A DNA stretch of 63,608 nucleotides from Lachnospiraceae bacterium (GTDB lineage Bacteria > Bacillota > Clostridia > Lachnospirales > Lachnospiraceae), in assembly GCA_015258065.1 (NCBI GenBank), contig JABZIZ010000015.1, forward strand, positions 1 to 63,608. The letters are read 5' to 3'. A program made the translations under genes and the position numbers. Of the stretch, positions 1 through 7,646 are shown one piece after another. Position 1 is the stretch's first letter, and each line of letters starts with the position of its first letter. The notes beneath the pieces were generated by a model, which saw nothing but the letters and a program-made list of their open reading frames with translations, did no database searches and was not told the origin of the DNA.

Positions 1-85
1 TCCTCCGCCTCCGGGCAGGAGGATGGTTGCAAAATCGTATTCATCATAGCGCAGATGAGGCAAAGTGGAAAGGAGAGGGACCGCA

Positions 86-1768
86 ATGAAATTAAAATTT
101 ATCGGAGCGGATCATGAGGTGACCGGAAGCTGTCATTATCTGGAAGCATGCGGCAGGCATCTGCTGGTAGATTACGGCATGGAGCAGGGCAGAAACGTGT
201 TCGAGAACGTGCCGCTGCCGGTGAACGCCGCCCTCATTGACGCCGTTTTTTTAACCCATGCACATATTGACCATTCCGGGCTTCTGCCTCTTCTGTATGC
301 GAACGGTTTTCGTGGCAAGATCTATGCCACTGAGGCGACAACGGATCTCTGCGGGATCATGCTGCGGGATTCCGCCCACATTCAAATGCAGGAAGCGGAG
401 TGGAGAAGCCGCAAGGGAGCCAGGAACAAGAGCATTGCGCAGATCACGCCCCTCTATACGATGGAAGACGCAGACAATACCATGAAGTGTTTTGTGCCCT
501 GCGCCTATAACGAGGAGATTCCTGTCGAAGAGGGGATTCGCATCCGCTTTACGGATATCGGTCACCTTTTGGGCTCTGCGAGCATTGAGGTCTGGCTCAC
601 GGAGGGGGCGGTGGAGAAAAAGCTGGTCTTCTCCGGAGATATCGGGAATGTCGATCAGCCGCTAATTAAGGATCCGCTCCCCACAAAGGCGGCGGATTAT
701 GTGATCATGGAGTCCACCTACGGAGACCGCTTACATACCGCATATCGGCCGGATTATGTAAAGGGACTTGCGACGGTTTTTCAGGAAACCTTCAAGCGGG
801 GAGGCAACGTGGTCATTCCTTCCTTTGCAGTCGGCAGGACGCAGGAGATTCTCTATTTTATCCGCAAGATCAAGCAGGAAGGTCTGGTGAAGGAGGAAGC
901 GGATTTTCCGGTTTATGTGGATTCTCCGCTTGCCGTCGATGCAACGGAAATTTTTAACGAGCATGTGTATGACTGCTTTGATGAGGAGGCACTGGAGATC
1001 GTCGGGAGGGGAGAAAACCCGATCTCTTTTCCGGGGCTGCGCTTAGCCATTACGCCGGATGAGTCCCGGGCGATTAATTTTGATCCGAAGCCGAAGGTGA
1101 TCCTTTCCGCTTCCGGCATGTGCGATGCGGGCAGGATCAAACATCATCTCAAGCACAACCTCTGGCGGCCGGAGTGTACGATCCTCTTCGTCGGCTATCA
1201 GGCGGTGGGAACGCCGGGCAGGAGTCTGGTAGACGGGGCGGATCATATCAAGCTTTTCGGAGAAACCGTGGATGTCAGGGCGCGGATCGAGAAGTTAGAA
1301 GGTTTATCCGGTCATGCCGATAAAAACGGTCTGATTCGCTGGGTGAGCGCTTTTGAAGAAAAGCCCGCCAAGGTCTTTGTGGTGCACGGCGAGGACGTGG
1401 TCGCCAGGTCTTTTACCGAATGTTTGCAAAAAGAATATCGTCTGGATGCCTATGCACCTTATTCCGGTACGGAATTTGACCTGGCAAGGGGAGAGATTAT
1501 CTATGAGGCTCCTCCCGTTCCGGTGAAGAAGGCGGAGGGTATGCCGGCAATCCTGGGAGCGGATCCCGCTTCTGCAAAGGGAACGGGTCGGTATCTTGCG
1601 ATAGGTTCTTCTGCAGGACGTACGGCGGATCGAAGCGTCTTTGCAAGGCTCCTTGCAGCGGGCGAGAGGTTGCTTGCGGTGATTGGCAAAAACAAAGGGC
1701 TTAGCAACAAGGATCTGGGCAAATTTGCGGATCAGATTCATGCGCTTGCCGATAAATGGGATCGGTGA
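86..1768 (+). CDS. MBL-fold / beta-CASP RNase-like metallohydrolase
   Basis: A 560-residue protein of the metallo-beta-lactamase, beta-CASP, RMMBL family, whose characterised members are zinc-dependent RNases acting on RNA in the cytoplasm. The zinc motif HxHxDH (THAHIDHS) is at residues 58-63, near the N-terminus as expected; FSGDIG follows in the lactamase domain, and VPSFAVGRTQE opens the beta-CASP region. LSASGMCDAG and GLSGHAD match the C-terminal metallohydrolase motifs. About 90 residues beyond the core have no motif I recognise. An in-frame GTG lies 21 bases upstream, but the ATG is chosen because AAGGAGAGG sits at the right distance before it. RNase activity is inferred from the family; the substrate is unknown. 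Confidence 0.85.
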   Translation: MKLKFIGADHEVTGSCHYLEACGRHLLVDYGMEQGRNVFENVPLPVNAALIDAVFLTHAHIDHSGLLPLLYANGFRGKIYATEATTDLCGIMLRDSAHIQMQEAEWRSRKGARNKSIAQITPLYTMEDADNTMKCFVPCAYNEEIPVEEGIRIRFTDIGHLLGSASIEVWLTEGAVEKKLVFSGDIGNVDQPLIKDPLPTKAADYVIMESTYGDRLHTAYRPDYVKGLATVFQETFKRGGNVVIPSFAVGRTQEILYFIRKIKQEGLVKEEADFPVYVDSPLAVDATEIFNEHVYDCFDEEALEIVGRGENPISFPGLRLAITPDESRAINFDPKPKVILSASGMCDAGRIKHHLKHNLWRPECTILFVGYQAVGTPGRSLVDGADHIKLFGETVDVRARIEKLEGLSGHADKNGLIRWVSAFEEKPAKVFVVHGEDVVARSFTECLQKEYRLDAYAPYSGTEFDLARGEIIYEAPPVPVKKAEGMPAILGADPASAKGTGRYLAIGSSAGRTADRSVFARLLAAGERLLAVIGKNKGLSNKDLGKFADQIHALADKWDR

Positions 1769-1817
1769 AGAAACCGGATACAGCAGGAAAGCGAGATAGG
1801 GGCAGGAGATTGTTAGA

Positions 1818-2336
1818 ATGAAGTGTATTGCAGCGGTAGATGAAAACTGGGGAATCGGCAAAAATGGCGGACTGCTCTTGCGGGTGCCGGCGGATATGAA
1901 GCGTTTCCGGCTTCTGACAACGGAAGGGGTGGTCGTGCTGGGCAGGAAAACCATGGATACCTTTCCGCAGAAGCAGCCGCTTCCGAATCGAACCAATGTC
2001 ATTTTGACAACAAGGGGAGACTACCGGGTAGGGAGTACTTCAAGCGGGACGGCAAAAAATGTGAAAATCGTACATAGCATGGAGGAAGCGACGAGGCTCT
2101 TAGAGACCTACCCGCAGGATCAGGTATTCATTATCGGCGGAGAAAGCATCTACAGGCAGTTTCTACCTTACTGCAACGAATGTCTGATCACCCATTTTGA
2201 GAGAGCTTATGACGCAGATGCTTATTTTCCGAATCTGGAGAAAGATCCTGTGTGGGAGCTAACAGAGGAGAGTGAAGAGCAGGTGTATTTTGACACCACA
2301 TATACGTTTAGAACCTACCGCAGAATTCCGAAATAA
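1818..2336 (+). CDS. folA: Dihydrofolate reductase
   Basis: Reduces dihydrofolate to tetrahydrofolate with NADPH, for thymidylate, purine and glycine metabolism in the cytosol. The 172-residue length is normal for the bacterial family. The N-terminus MKCIAAVDENWGIGKNGG gives the WGIG loop; VVLGRKTMDTFP is the NADPH-binding motif, and FIIGGESIYRQFLP is the second conserved glycine motif. AGGAGATTGTTAGA precedes the ATG. The gene lies 50 bases after the beta-CASP gene on the same strand and is probably cotranscribed with it. No thymidylate synthase gene is adjacent. Confidence 0.93.
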   Translation: MKCIAAVDENWGIGKNGGLLLRVPADMKRFRLLTTEGVVVLGRKTMDTFPQKQPLPNRTNVILTTRGDYRVGSTSSGTAKNVKIVHSMEEATRLLETYPQDQVFIIGGESIYRQFLPYCNECLITHFERAYDADAYFPNLEKDPVWELTEESEEQVYFDTTYTFRTYRRIPK

Positions 2337-2362
2337 AGAGAGGAAAACTGTTCACAGAATTT

Positions 2363-2389
2363 TTAGCACTCACCGCTTGCAAGTGCTAA
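2363..2389. promoter_or_regulatory. CIRCE-like operator (HrcA site)
   Basis: The sequence TTAGCACTC, nine bases, AAGTGCTAA matches the CIRCE inverted repeat (TTAGCACTC-N9-GAGTGCTAA) at 17 of 18 positions with the exact 9-base spacer. CIRCE is the operator of the heat-shock repressor HrcA. It overlaps the -35 box of the promoter at 2377-2405 and lies 48 bases before the MecA-like gene. Confidence 0.85.
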
Positions 2390-2405
2390 TTGCATTGCGT
2401 ATAAT
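2377..2405 (+). promoter_or_regulatory. Sigma-A-type promoter overlapping CIRCE
   Basis: TTGCAA at 2377-2382 and a perfect TATAAT at 2400-2405 are separated by 17 bases. The -35 box is inside the CIRCE repeat, so bound repressor would block polymerase. The transcript would start about 25 bases before the MecA-like start codon at 2437. Confidence 0.75.
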
Positions 2406-2436
2406 GATTTTACTCAAAGAAGAAAGGAGTGAACCG

Positions 2437-3201
2437 ATGATCATAGTAAAAATGAATGACTCCTCGGTGGAGTGCAGTATTGCCGCTTCCGAACTGAAGG
2501 AAATCGGGCTGACTCCGGAAGCGCTCATGAATGGGGAGAAGAACGGCATCGTTTTTCTGGACCAGATGAATCAAGAGATCAGAGAGCAGTTAGGCTATAA
2601 CCCGGACAGAGAAGTTCTTTTGATGTCCAGAAATATGGCGCCGGACGGTTCTTTCCATATTTATGCCATTAAGATGACGAATGAGGATATTCAGGCTGCG
2701 GGAGAGAGGATCAGAGAAGCCGCCTACAGCATGTTGGAGAAGGTGGCGCAGGACAAGCTAAATGCCATTACCTCTCTTTCCGGCAAAGCCAAAGGAGAAG
2801 CGCTGGGGAAACTCTTCTCGGAAATTTCAGAGGATGTGAACCGCGTCTATACGAGGGAGCAGCATGACGAAAGCAAGCCGGTGGTTTTGACCAAACCCGC
2901 AGCGAAGTATGCATCGTATCTGATCGAGGTGGAAAGCTTACAGGCGGGAATCCGACTGGCAAGGGTGTTGCAGTCTTATCCGATCACCGATTCCGCACTT
3001 TACCGGGATGCGGAGCATTTCTATCTGCAAGTTGGCTTGAAGATGGAAGAAGAGCGGGTGGTCTACGATTTTCGTAAGACCTGTTTGGAATATGCCGACA
3101 ATATTTTGGTGAATTCACCCGATCTGTTGCATCTGGAGGAAGCAGGAAAGAAGTTGATTGAAAAGGATGCGATCCGGCATCTTACGGACATGCAGGGATG
3201 A
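2437..3201 (+). CDS. MecA-like adaptor protein
   Basis: A 254-residue acidic protein resembling the MecA/NegB adaptor family, which delivers substrates to the Clp protease (ClpC-ClpP) in Firmicutes. The N-terminal part has the ...LKEIGLTPEALM... substrate-binding-like segment; the C-terminal half (ESLQAGIRLARVLQSY and FYLQV, then a basic end) matches the ferredoxin-like adaptor domain typical of MecA. The reading frame is open upstream to 2272, but the ATG at 2437 has AGAAAGGAGTG before it and lies behind the CIRCE promoter. Heat-shock control fits a protease adaptor. It overlaps the next gene by four bases (ATGA). The family call is by pattern and moderately sure. Confidence 0.7.
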   Translation: MIIVKMNDSSVECSIAASELKEIGLTPEALMNGEKNGIVFLDQMNQEIREQLGYNPDREVLLMSRNMAPDGSFHIYAIKMTNEDIQAAGERIREAAYSMLEKVAQDKLNAITSLSGKAKGEALGKLFSEISEDVNRVYTREQHDESKPVVLTKPAAKYASYLIEVESLQAGIRLARVLQSYPITDSALYRDAEHFYLQVGLKMEEERVVYDFRKTCLEYADNILVNSPDLLHLEEAGKKLIEKDAIRHLTDMQG

Positions 3202-4046
3202 AGTCGCTTGCGGTATTTCAAATGAGCGGGATCTACAAAGACAGAGATCTTCGGGAATGCTTTCCCGGAATGGATCTCTGTCTTTTTGACTGCAGCGAAG
3301 AAAGAGGAACGAACGGCTTCTGTGATGAGGAGGCGAAGAACCGACTCAGGCAGCAGATTGTCCACATGCAGGCGTGCCTGGAGGGAGAGGATCTGCATAC
3401 AGAGGAAGTGCCCTATGGGGTGCATCTGCTGGACAATGGAAATTATCACTATCTCTCCGCCCTGATGACGGAACGAATCAGAGAGCCTTACACCCTGATT
3501 CTCATTGATCACCATCCGGATATGCAGCCTTCCGCCTTTGGATGGGAGGTGCTCTCCTGTGGAAGCTGGGTGCTGAATGCCCTTCTGACGCAGAAGAACT
3601 TGAAGCGGGTTTTTGCGCTCGGCGTGGAGGAAGTGCTGAAAGAAGAAGCGCTCTTGTGCGTGCGGGAGGCGATCGGCAGGGAAGAGTATGAACGAGTGCG
3701 GAAAAAAATCTCTTTTGCATATCCGAAGTCGGAGGAAGTGGTCGGGGGCATCTATCTGTCGATTGATAAGGACGTTCTGGCAAAAAAATTTGTGAAGACC
3801 AACTGGGATCAGGGAGAGATGACACTGCCGCAGTTAGAAGATATTCTCAGGGATTTGTGCACGAATCATAAGGTCATCGGCATGGATCTTAGCGGTGCGC
3901 CGGATGAAACGGTCTTACAGGAGCATCCGGAGGCACTGAAGGAATCCCTGCTGATAGATGCGCATCTCATCCGGGTGCTGCAAGTCTCCTCCTGTACGCG
4001 GCAGGGCGTGAAAGGCTGGAATTCCCTGACCTGGGGGGGCACTTAA
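3198..4046 (+). CDS. Arginase/ureohydrolase-fold protein
   Basis: A 282-residue protein with sequence marks of the ureohydrolase fold: LIDHHPDMQP near residue 101 resembles the DAHxD manganese motif, and YLSIDKDVL near residue 193 resembles the SxDxDxxDP motif. The glycines and aspartates of true arginases are only partly kept, so substrate and activity are open; similar proteins are annotated as arginase family. The start overlaps the end of the MecA-like gene as ATGA, which implies translational coupling and placement under the same CIRCE promoter. No arginine or agmatine genes are nearby. Confidence 0.6.
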   Translation: MKSLAVFQMSGIYKDRDLRECFPGMDLCLFDCSEERGTNGFCDEEAKNRLRQQIVHMQACLEGEDLHTEEVPYGVHLLDNGNYHYLSALMTERIREPYTLILIDHHPDMQPSAFGWEVLSCGSWVLNALLTQKNLKRVFALGVEEVLKEEALLCVREAIGREEYERVRKKISFAYPKSEEVVGGIYLSIDKDVLAKKFVKTNWDQGEMTLPQLEDILRDLCTNHKVIGMDLSGAPDETVLQEHPEALKESLLIDAHLIRVLQVSSCTRQGVKGWNSLTWGGT

Positions 4047-4087
4047 TAAATAACGATAGATATTGGAAAGATATTCCAAAGGACCGC

Positions 4088-4116
4088 TTGACAAGGAGGA
4101 CGAGACTCTATATAAT
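4088..4116 (+). promoter_or_regulatory. tRNA operon promoter
   Basis: A perfect TTGACA (4088-4093), a 17-base spacer and a perfect TATAAT (4111-4116). The first tRNA starts 15 bases after the -10 box, as expected for a strong stable-RNA promoter. Confidence 0.85.
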
Positions 4117-4130
4117 TGCTTTTGTTGCGT

Positions 4131-4214
4131 GCAGGAATGGCGGAATTGGCAGACGCGCAGGCTTCAGGTGCCTGTTGTAGCAATACAGTGAGGGTTCAAG
4201 TCCCTTTTCCTGCA
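4131..4214 (+). tRNA. tRNA-Leu (anticodon CAG)
   Basis: 84 nt with a complete cloverleaf: acceptor GCAGGAA paired with TTCCTGC, anticodon stem CAGGC/GCCTG with loop TTCAGGT giving anticodon CAG (reads CUG), a long class II variable arm, and T-arm loop TTCAAGT. CCA is not encoded. Confidence 0.92.
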
Positions 4215-4236
4215 CTACCTTTTTTGAAGGTAGTGC
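4212..4236 (+). other. Hairpin between tandem tRNAs
   Basis: GCACTACCTT pairs perfectly with AAGGTAGTGC across a 5-base loop. The left arm uses the last three bases of the upstream tRNA, so the structure would compete with its acceptor end. It is followed by AATTTTAT, so it could be a weak terminator or a processing signal. Confidence 0.55.
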
Positions 4237-4255
4237 AATTTTATAATGAAAGATT

Positions 4256-4339
4256 GCGGAAGTGTCGGAACTGGCAGACGAGCAAGACTAAGGATCTTGT
4301 GTTAGCAATAACGTGTGGGTTCAAGTCCCATCTTCCGCA
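4256..4339 (+). tRNA. tRNA-Leu (anticodon AAG)
   Basis: 84 nt: acceptor GCGGAAG paired with CTTCCGC, anticodon stem CAAGA/TCTTG with loop CTAAGGA, which places AAG at positions 34-36 (reads CUU, and more if A34 becomes inosine), a long class II variable arm, and T-loop TTCAAGT. CCA is not encoded. An A34 leucine tRNA is uncommon in bacteria. Confidence 0.88.
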
Positions 4340-4351
4340 TGAATGAAAAGG

Positions 4352-4393
4352 ACTCAGAAATGTTGAGAAATCAGCACTTCTGAGTTTTCTTTT
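4352..4393 (+). terminator. Rho-independent terminator of the tRNA operon
   Basis: A 15-bp stem beginning ACTCAGAA and closing TTCTGAGT, with one mismatch, one G-T pair and a GAAA loop, followed by TTTCTTTT. It starts 13 bases after the second tRNA. Confidence 0.85.
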
Positions 4394-4657
4394 GCGCAAA
4401 AATGGATTAGGCGTTGGAGTTTCTGGGAGATCTGAGACTTTTCGTATTTCAAATCCGGTAGTACATGTGTCATATCAGTCAACTCTTTCACCGATCTCTG
4501 TTCTGATCAGTTGTTGGAAATGGAAGTGAATCGGTTTCACGAGCACGTGTTATAATTTATTGTGCAAGTGTAAGAAGTATAGAGGATTGCTGAATGGAAA
4601 AGGAAGTACACTATGATTCGCGAAATCAGTGTAGGGACAGAGGAGGATCCTCCTGGC
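4394..4657. other. Intergenic stretch without a convincing gene
   Basis: It holds an isolated TATAAT at 4551-4556 with no good -35 box, a possible 38-codon ORF from ATG 4594 that I do not recognise, and a perfect 14-bp palindrome AGGAGGATCCTCCT at 4641-4654 just past the stop of the exporter gene. There is no T-run, so it is not a standard terminator. Confidence 0.4.
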
Positions 4658-5593
4658 TTAGGAGAGAGAGGAGCCTTCCTTCCGGTTCGCAATCGTTACG
4701 CCGGCGATAATGATGAGGGCGCCGATTACCTGGAATATCCCCAGCTTTTCCTGTAGCAGGACGATGCCGGAGAGCATCGACACCACGGTGGAGAGACCGA
4801 TAAAGGAAGAAGTGCGGTTGACGCCGATCTTGGCGATGGCGACGTTGGATAAAAAGAAGGCGAGGACGGAACAGACGATCCCTTGATAAAGAACCGCCAG
4901 CAAAAAGGAAAAGTCCCGGAAGGGAAGGGTGAGGAGTCCCGCCAGATTGCAGTGGATTACCGCTTCCAAAAGAGCCAGTGTGCAGAAGACAAGGGCGCCT
5001 GCAGCCAGCATGCAGTAGGTGATTTCGATTCCGGTATAATCTCCCGCTTTTTCCACGAACACGCAGTAAAGCGCATAAGAGAGCACGGCACCCAGGAGAA
5101 AAAGATATCCGGTTGCCGAAAAACGGGAGGAAGAGCCGGCGGCAAATACCGTCATGAGGACACCGCCAAGCGTGATCAGAATACCGGCGGTTTGAGCCTT
5201 CGACGGTTTTTCTTTTAGAATCAGCGTAGAAGCTAACAGAGAGGCGACGGGAATGCAGGCGAGGAAAACGCCGCTTTCCGAAGCGGTGGTTTGGCGGATA
5301 CCAAGCGTCTCGCAGGTAAAGTAGATCACGGGACTGAGGAAAGCCACGCGAAGGAGAGGTCGAAGATTTTTGCCCCTGATTTGCAACGGAATGACTTTGC
5401 TTCCGGTAAGCAGCGTCATGCAAAGAAAGGCAATCAGAAACCTCCAGCCAAGGAGAGACAATCCGCTGGCGTTTGCGGTTGCGCTTTTGGTAAAAATATA
5501 ACTGAGACCGAAGATGCTTTCGCAGCTAAGTGCGCAAAGGCAACCGGTCCAAAGATCTTTGCGGTTGAGACGGGAGTGGGATGGTGTTGTCAT
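4658..5593 (-). CDS. DMT-superfamily (EamA) transporter
   Basis: A 311-residue membrane protein made of two EamA repeats of five helices each, giving about ten membrane segments. FGLSYIFTKSATANASGLSLLGWRF near the N-terminus and the later ...LSYALYCVFVEKAG... are typical of the drug/metabolite transporter family. Members export amino acids, nucleosides or other small metabolites across the cytoplasmic membrane; the substrate cannot be told here. The gene stands alone and is divergent from the ABC pair that starts at 5745. Confidence 0.85.
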   Translation of the reverse strand: MTTPSHSRLNRKDLWTGCLCALSCESIFGLSYIFTKSATANASGLSLLGWRFLIAFLCMTLLTGSKVIPLQIRGKNLRPLLRVAFLSPVIYFTCETLGIRQTTASESGVFLACIPVASLLASTLILKEKPSKAQTAGILITLGGVLMTVFAAGSSSRFSATGYLFLLGAVLSYALYCVFVEKAGDYTGIEITYCMLAAGALVFCTLALLEAVIHCNLAGLLTLPFRDFSFLLAVLYQGIVCSVLAFFLSNVAIAKIGVNRTSSFIGLSTVVSMLSGIVLLQEKLGIFQVIGALIIIAGVTIANRKEGSSLS

Positions 5594-5744
5594 GCCTGTA
5601 CCTCGTGTCCGATTTCATAGGGGGTGTTGAAATGGGTATTCTGTCATTATAGCGGAAAACAAAGAACTTGTCCTTCTTTGCGGGGCGGAAGAAGAGCCCT
5701 GAAATGTTTGCGTCATTTACTCAATCAGAAAAAGGGGAATCACA

Positions 5745-6647
5745 ATGGCATTGCTGACGCTTAGAAACATATCCTATCTTTACGAAGAAACGCATAGCGG
5801 AATTCGCGACATTTCCTTTGAGACGGACGAAGGAGATTTTATTGCGATCGTTGGAAAAAACGGAGCCGGAAAATCTACTTTACTCAACGTCTTATCCGGC
5901 ATCTACCCGCCCCGGGAGGGGGAAATCACCTGTGCTCCCACGCTGAATTACCATGATCTGGGGATCAGTCCTCAAAAGCAATCCATTGATTGGTATTTAA
6001 ACGTGCGTGATAACATCATGCTGGGAGCGGTGCTGGCCGGTTTTTCCAGGAAAGAGGCCAGGAGAGCAACGGACTCCATTTCGGAGGTTCTTGATCTGAC
6101 GGAATTTTATAAACGCACCCCGGATGCCCTGTCCGGAGGACAACAGCAACGAGTGCAGGTGGCACGTGCTTTGGTGCACAATCCTAAAATCATGATTTTG
6201 GACGAACCAACCGCCGGTTTGGATTATCGCTATTCACAGGGGTTATTTGCGTATTTGAAAAAGAAATGTCTGGAGGAAAAGAAACTGGTTCTGGTCTCCT
6301 CGCATGATTTGGGAATCCTCGAAGAATGCTGCAACAAGATTCTGTTTTTAAACCGGGGGAAGCAGTTTTACTTCGGTAGCATGCAAGATTTTTTAGCGGA
6401 TCACCAATTAACAAAAGAAGTCGAAATTTCCTTCTCCGGCGAAATGAGCGATTCACTTAAAAAAGAACTCGCCGGCCAAAAAGCGAAGATCGAAGATCAT
6501 ACCGTATCGATCCTCGAGACCGCTTCTGCGGACTTGAGTCACATCATTGGAAGCCTTCTCACCGAAGTATCGATCACCAATATTCATAGCGAGCGTTTGG
6601 GACTGAAAGAAATCATGATGCAAGAGGAGGAAACAGACCATGCATAA
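5745..6647 (+). CDS. ABC transporter ATP-binding protein
   Basis: A 300-residue ATPase with Walker A GKNGAGKST at about residues 38-46, signature LSGGQQQRVQVARAL, Walker B IMILDEPTAGLD and switch SSHD. The roughly 80 residues after the ATPase core are common in DrrA/CcmA-like subunits of ABC-2 exporters. AAAAGGGGAAT precedes the ATG. It overlaps the permease gene by eight bases, so the two form a pair. Energises export of an unknown substrate. Confidence 0.88.
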   Translation: MALLTLRNISYLYEETHSGIRDISFETDEGDFIAIVGKNGAGKSTLLNVLSGIYPPREGEITCAPTLNYHDLGISPQKQSIDWYLNVRDNIMLGAVLAGFSRKEARRATDSISEVLDLTEFYKRTPDALSGGQQQRVQVARALVHNPKIMILDEPTAGLDYRYSQGLFAYLKKKCLEEKKLVLVSSHDLGILEECCNKILFLNRGKQFYFGSMQDFLADHQLTKEVEISFSGEMSDSLKKELAGQKAKIEDHTVSILETASADLSHIIGSLLTEVSITNIHSERLGLKEIMMQEEETDHA

Positions 6648-7443
6648 ATTTCAAATGTATATGAAGCGCGGGCACCTCGGACGAAAGGCTTTACCCATCA
6701 TGGTCAACAATGAGTTGAAAGCACTTTGGTCCAACAAACAAATCATCTATAGCAGTTTGCTTTCCCCCATTCTGTATTTCTTATTTTACTCGGTCGGGAT
6801 TCAATCGACGTTTGGGGATATTTCTTTCAATGGAACGACCGTCAGTTTTCTTTCTTATTCCTTAATCGGCATTTTTGCCATGTCGTTATTTAAGGAAATG
6901 TACCAATGTGTGTACCGGATGATCATCGACAAGCGCTGGGGGCTGCTAAGTCTAAAGATTCTGAACGGCGTTCAGCCACCCATCTATATCCTTGGCATTG
7001 CGACCTTTCCCATCGTAGGCGTTATCGTTCAATCGGTGATCCTCTATCTGCTCTCTCACCTGGTTGGTGGAGCCTTTCCGCTTTACCGGTTTTGTATCAT
7101 CCTTGTATTTTTGATGATCAGTGTACTCTTTTGGGCGTCCCTTCTGATTTGTGTGGCACTTCTGGTTAAGAATTATAAGCAGCGGGATTTTGTGATGGAC
7201 ACGCTGCTGTATCCCATTCTTTTTGCCGCACCGCTTTTCTATTCATTTGATCATGCGCCATCGGTCTTGAAATGGATTTCCCGCGTGAATCCGTTAACGT
7301 ATCAGGTGGATGCGATGCGTGCCATTGCATTCGGCATTCCTGATTTTTCCGCGATTGTCGTCGTTGTGGTTCTCGCCGTTTTGGCATACTTGCTTGCGAT
7401 CTTCTGCCTGAATCACGCCGATTTCAAGAGTGACGAACATTAA
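6640..7443 (+). CDS. ABC-2 type permease
   Basis: A 267-residue protein with about six hydrophobic segments. MVNNELKALWSNKQIIYSSLLSPILYFLFY matches the N-terminus of ABC-2 permeases, and the late ISRVNPLTYQVDAMR is the conserved NPLxYxVDxxR motif of DrrB/NodJ-like proteins. It partners the ATPase encoded just upstream. Drug, polysaccharide or lipid export are all possible. Confidence 0.85.
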   Translation: MHKFQMYMKRGHLGRKALPIMVNNELKALWSNKQIIYSSLLSPILYFLFYSVGIQSTFGDISFNGTTVSFLSYSLIGIFAMSLFKEMYQCVYRMIIDKRWGLLSLKILNGVQPPIYILGIATFPIVGVIVQSVILYLLSHLVGGAFPLYRFCIILVFLMISVLFWASLLICVALLVKNYKQRDFVMDTLLYPILFAAPLFYSFDHAPSVLKWISRVNPLTYQVDAMRAIAFGIPDFSAIVVVVVLAVLAYLLAIFCLNHADFKSDEH

Positions 7444-7510
7444 GTGCCCTATGCGTTGACGGCGGGTGTCCTTTTGCCCTGGATTTATAAAAAATGATGT
7501 GTAAAACGGG

Positions 7511-7623
7511 ACTTTCTACATAAATACTGAACAAAATATAAAAATCATCGTATAATAATCCTAGAAAGTCTGTAAAATCACATCATTCACCTAGCAGTTT
7601 TCACCAGACCCGTCGGAAACTGC
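7511..7623 (+). promoter_or_regulatory. Promoter and structured leader of the serine transporter
   Basis: TATAAT at 7551-7556 is flanked by a 9-bp inverted repeat, GACTTTCTA (from 7510) and TAGAAAGTC (to 7570), which brackets the promoter and could be an operator. The leader then has GCAGTTT (7594-7600) pairing with AAACTGC (7617-7623), ending just before the AGGAAGGAGG ribosome site. No good -35 box is seen. It does not match a riboswitch I know. Confidence 0.45.
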
Positions 7624-7646
7624 AACGCAGGAAGGAGGCTGTATTT

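Noticed and set aside
1..64. A hairpin-like TCCTCC...GGAGGA at the left edge
   Set aside because: Too little sequence to the left to judge; could be the end of a gene outside the window.
1304..2002. A 232-codon ORF antisense to the beta-CASP and folA genes
   Set aside because: Low-complexity, no domain, no ribosome site, and it is fully antisense to two clear genes.
4116..4346. A 76-codon ORF across the tRNA genes
   Set aside because: It is a chance frame over two tRNA-Leu genes; no ribosome site.
4641..4654. 14-bp palindrome as terminator of the EamA gene
   Set aside because: No T-run follows on either strand.
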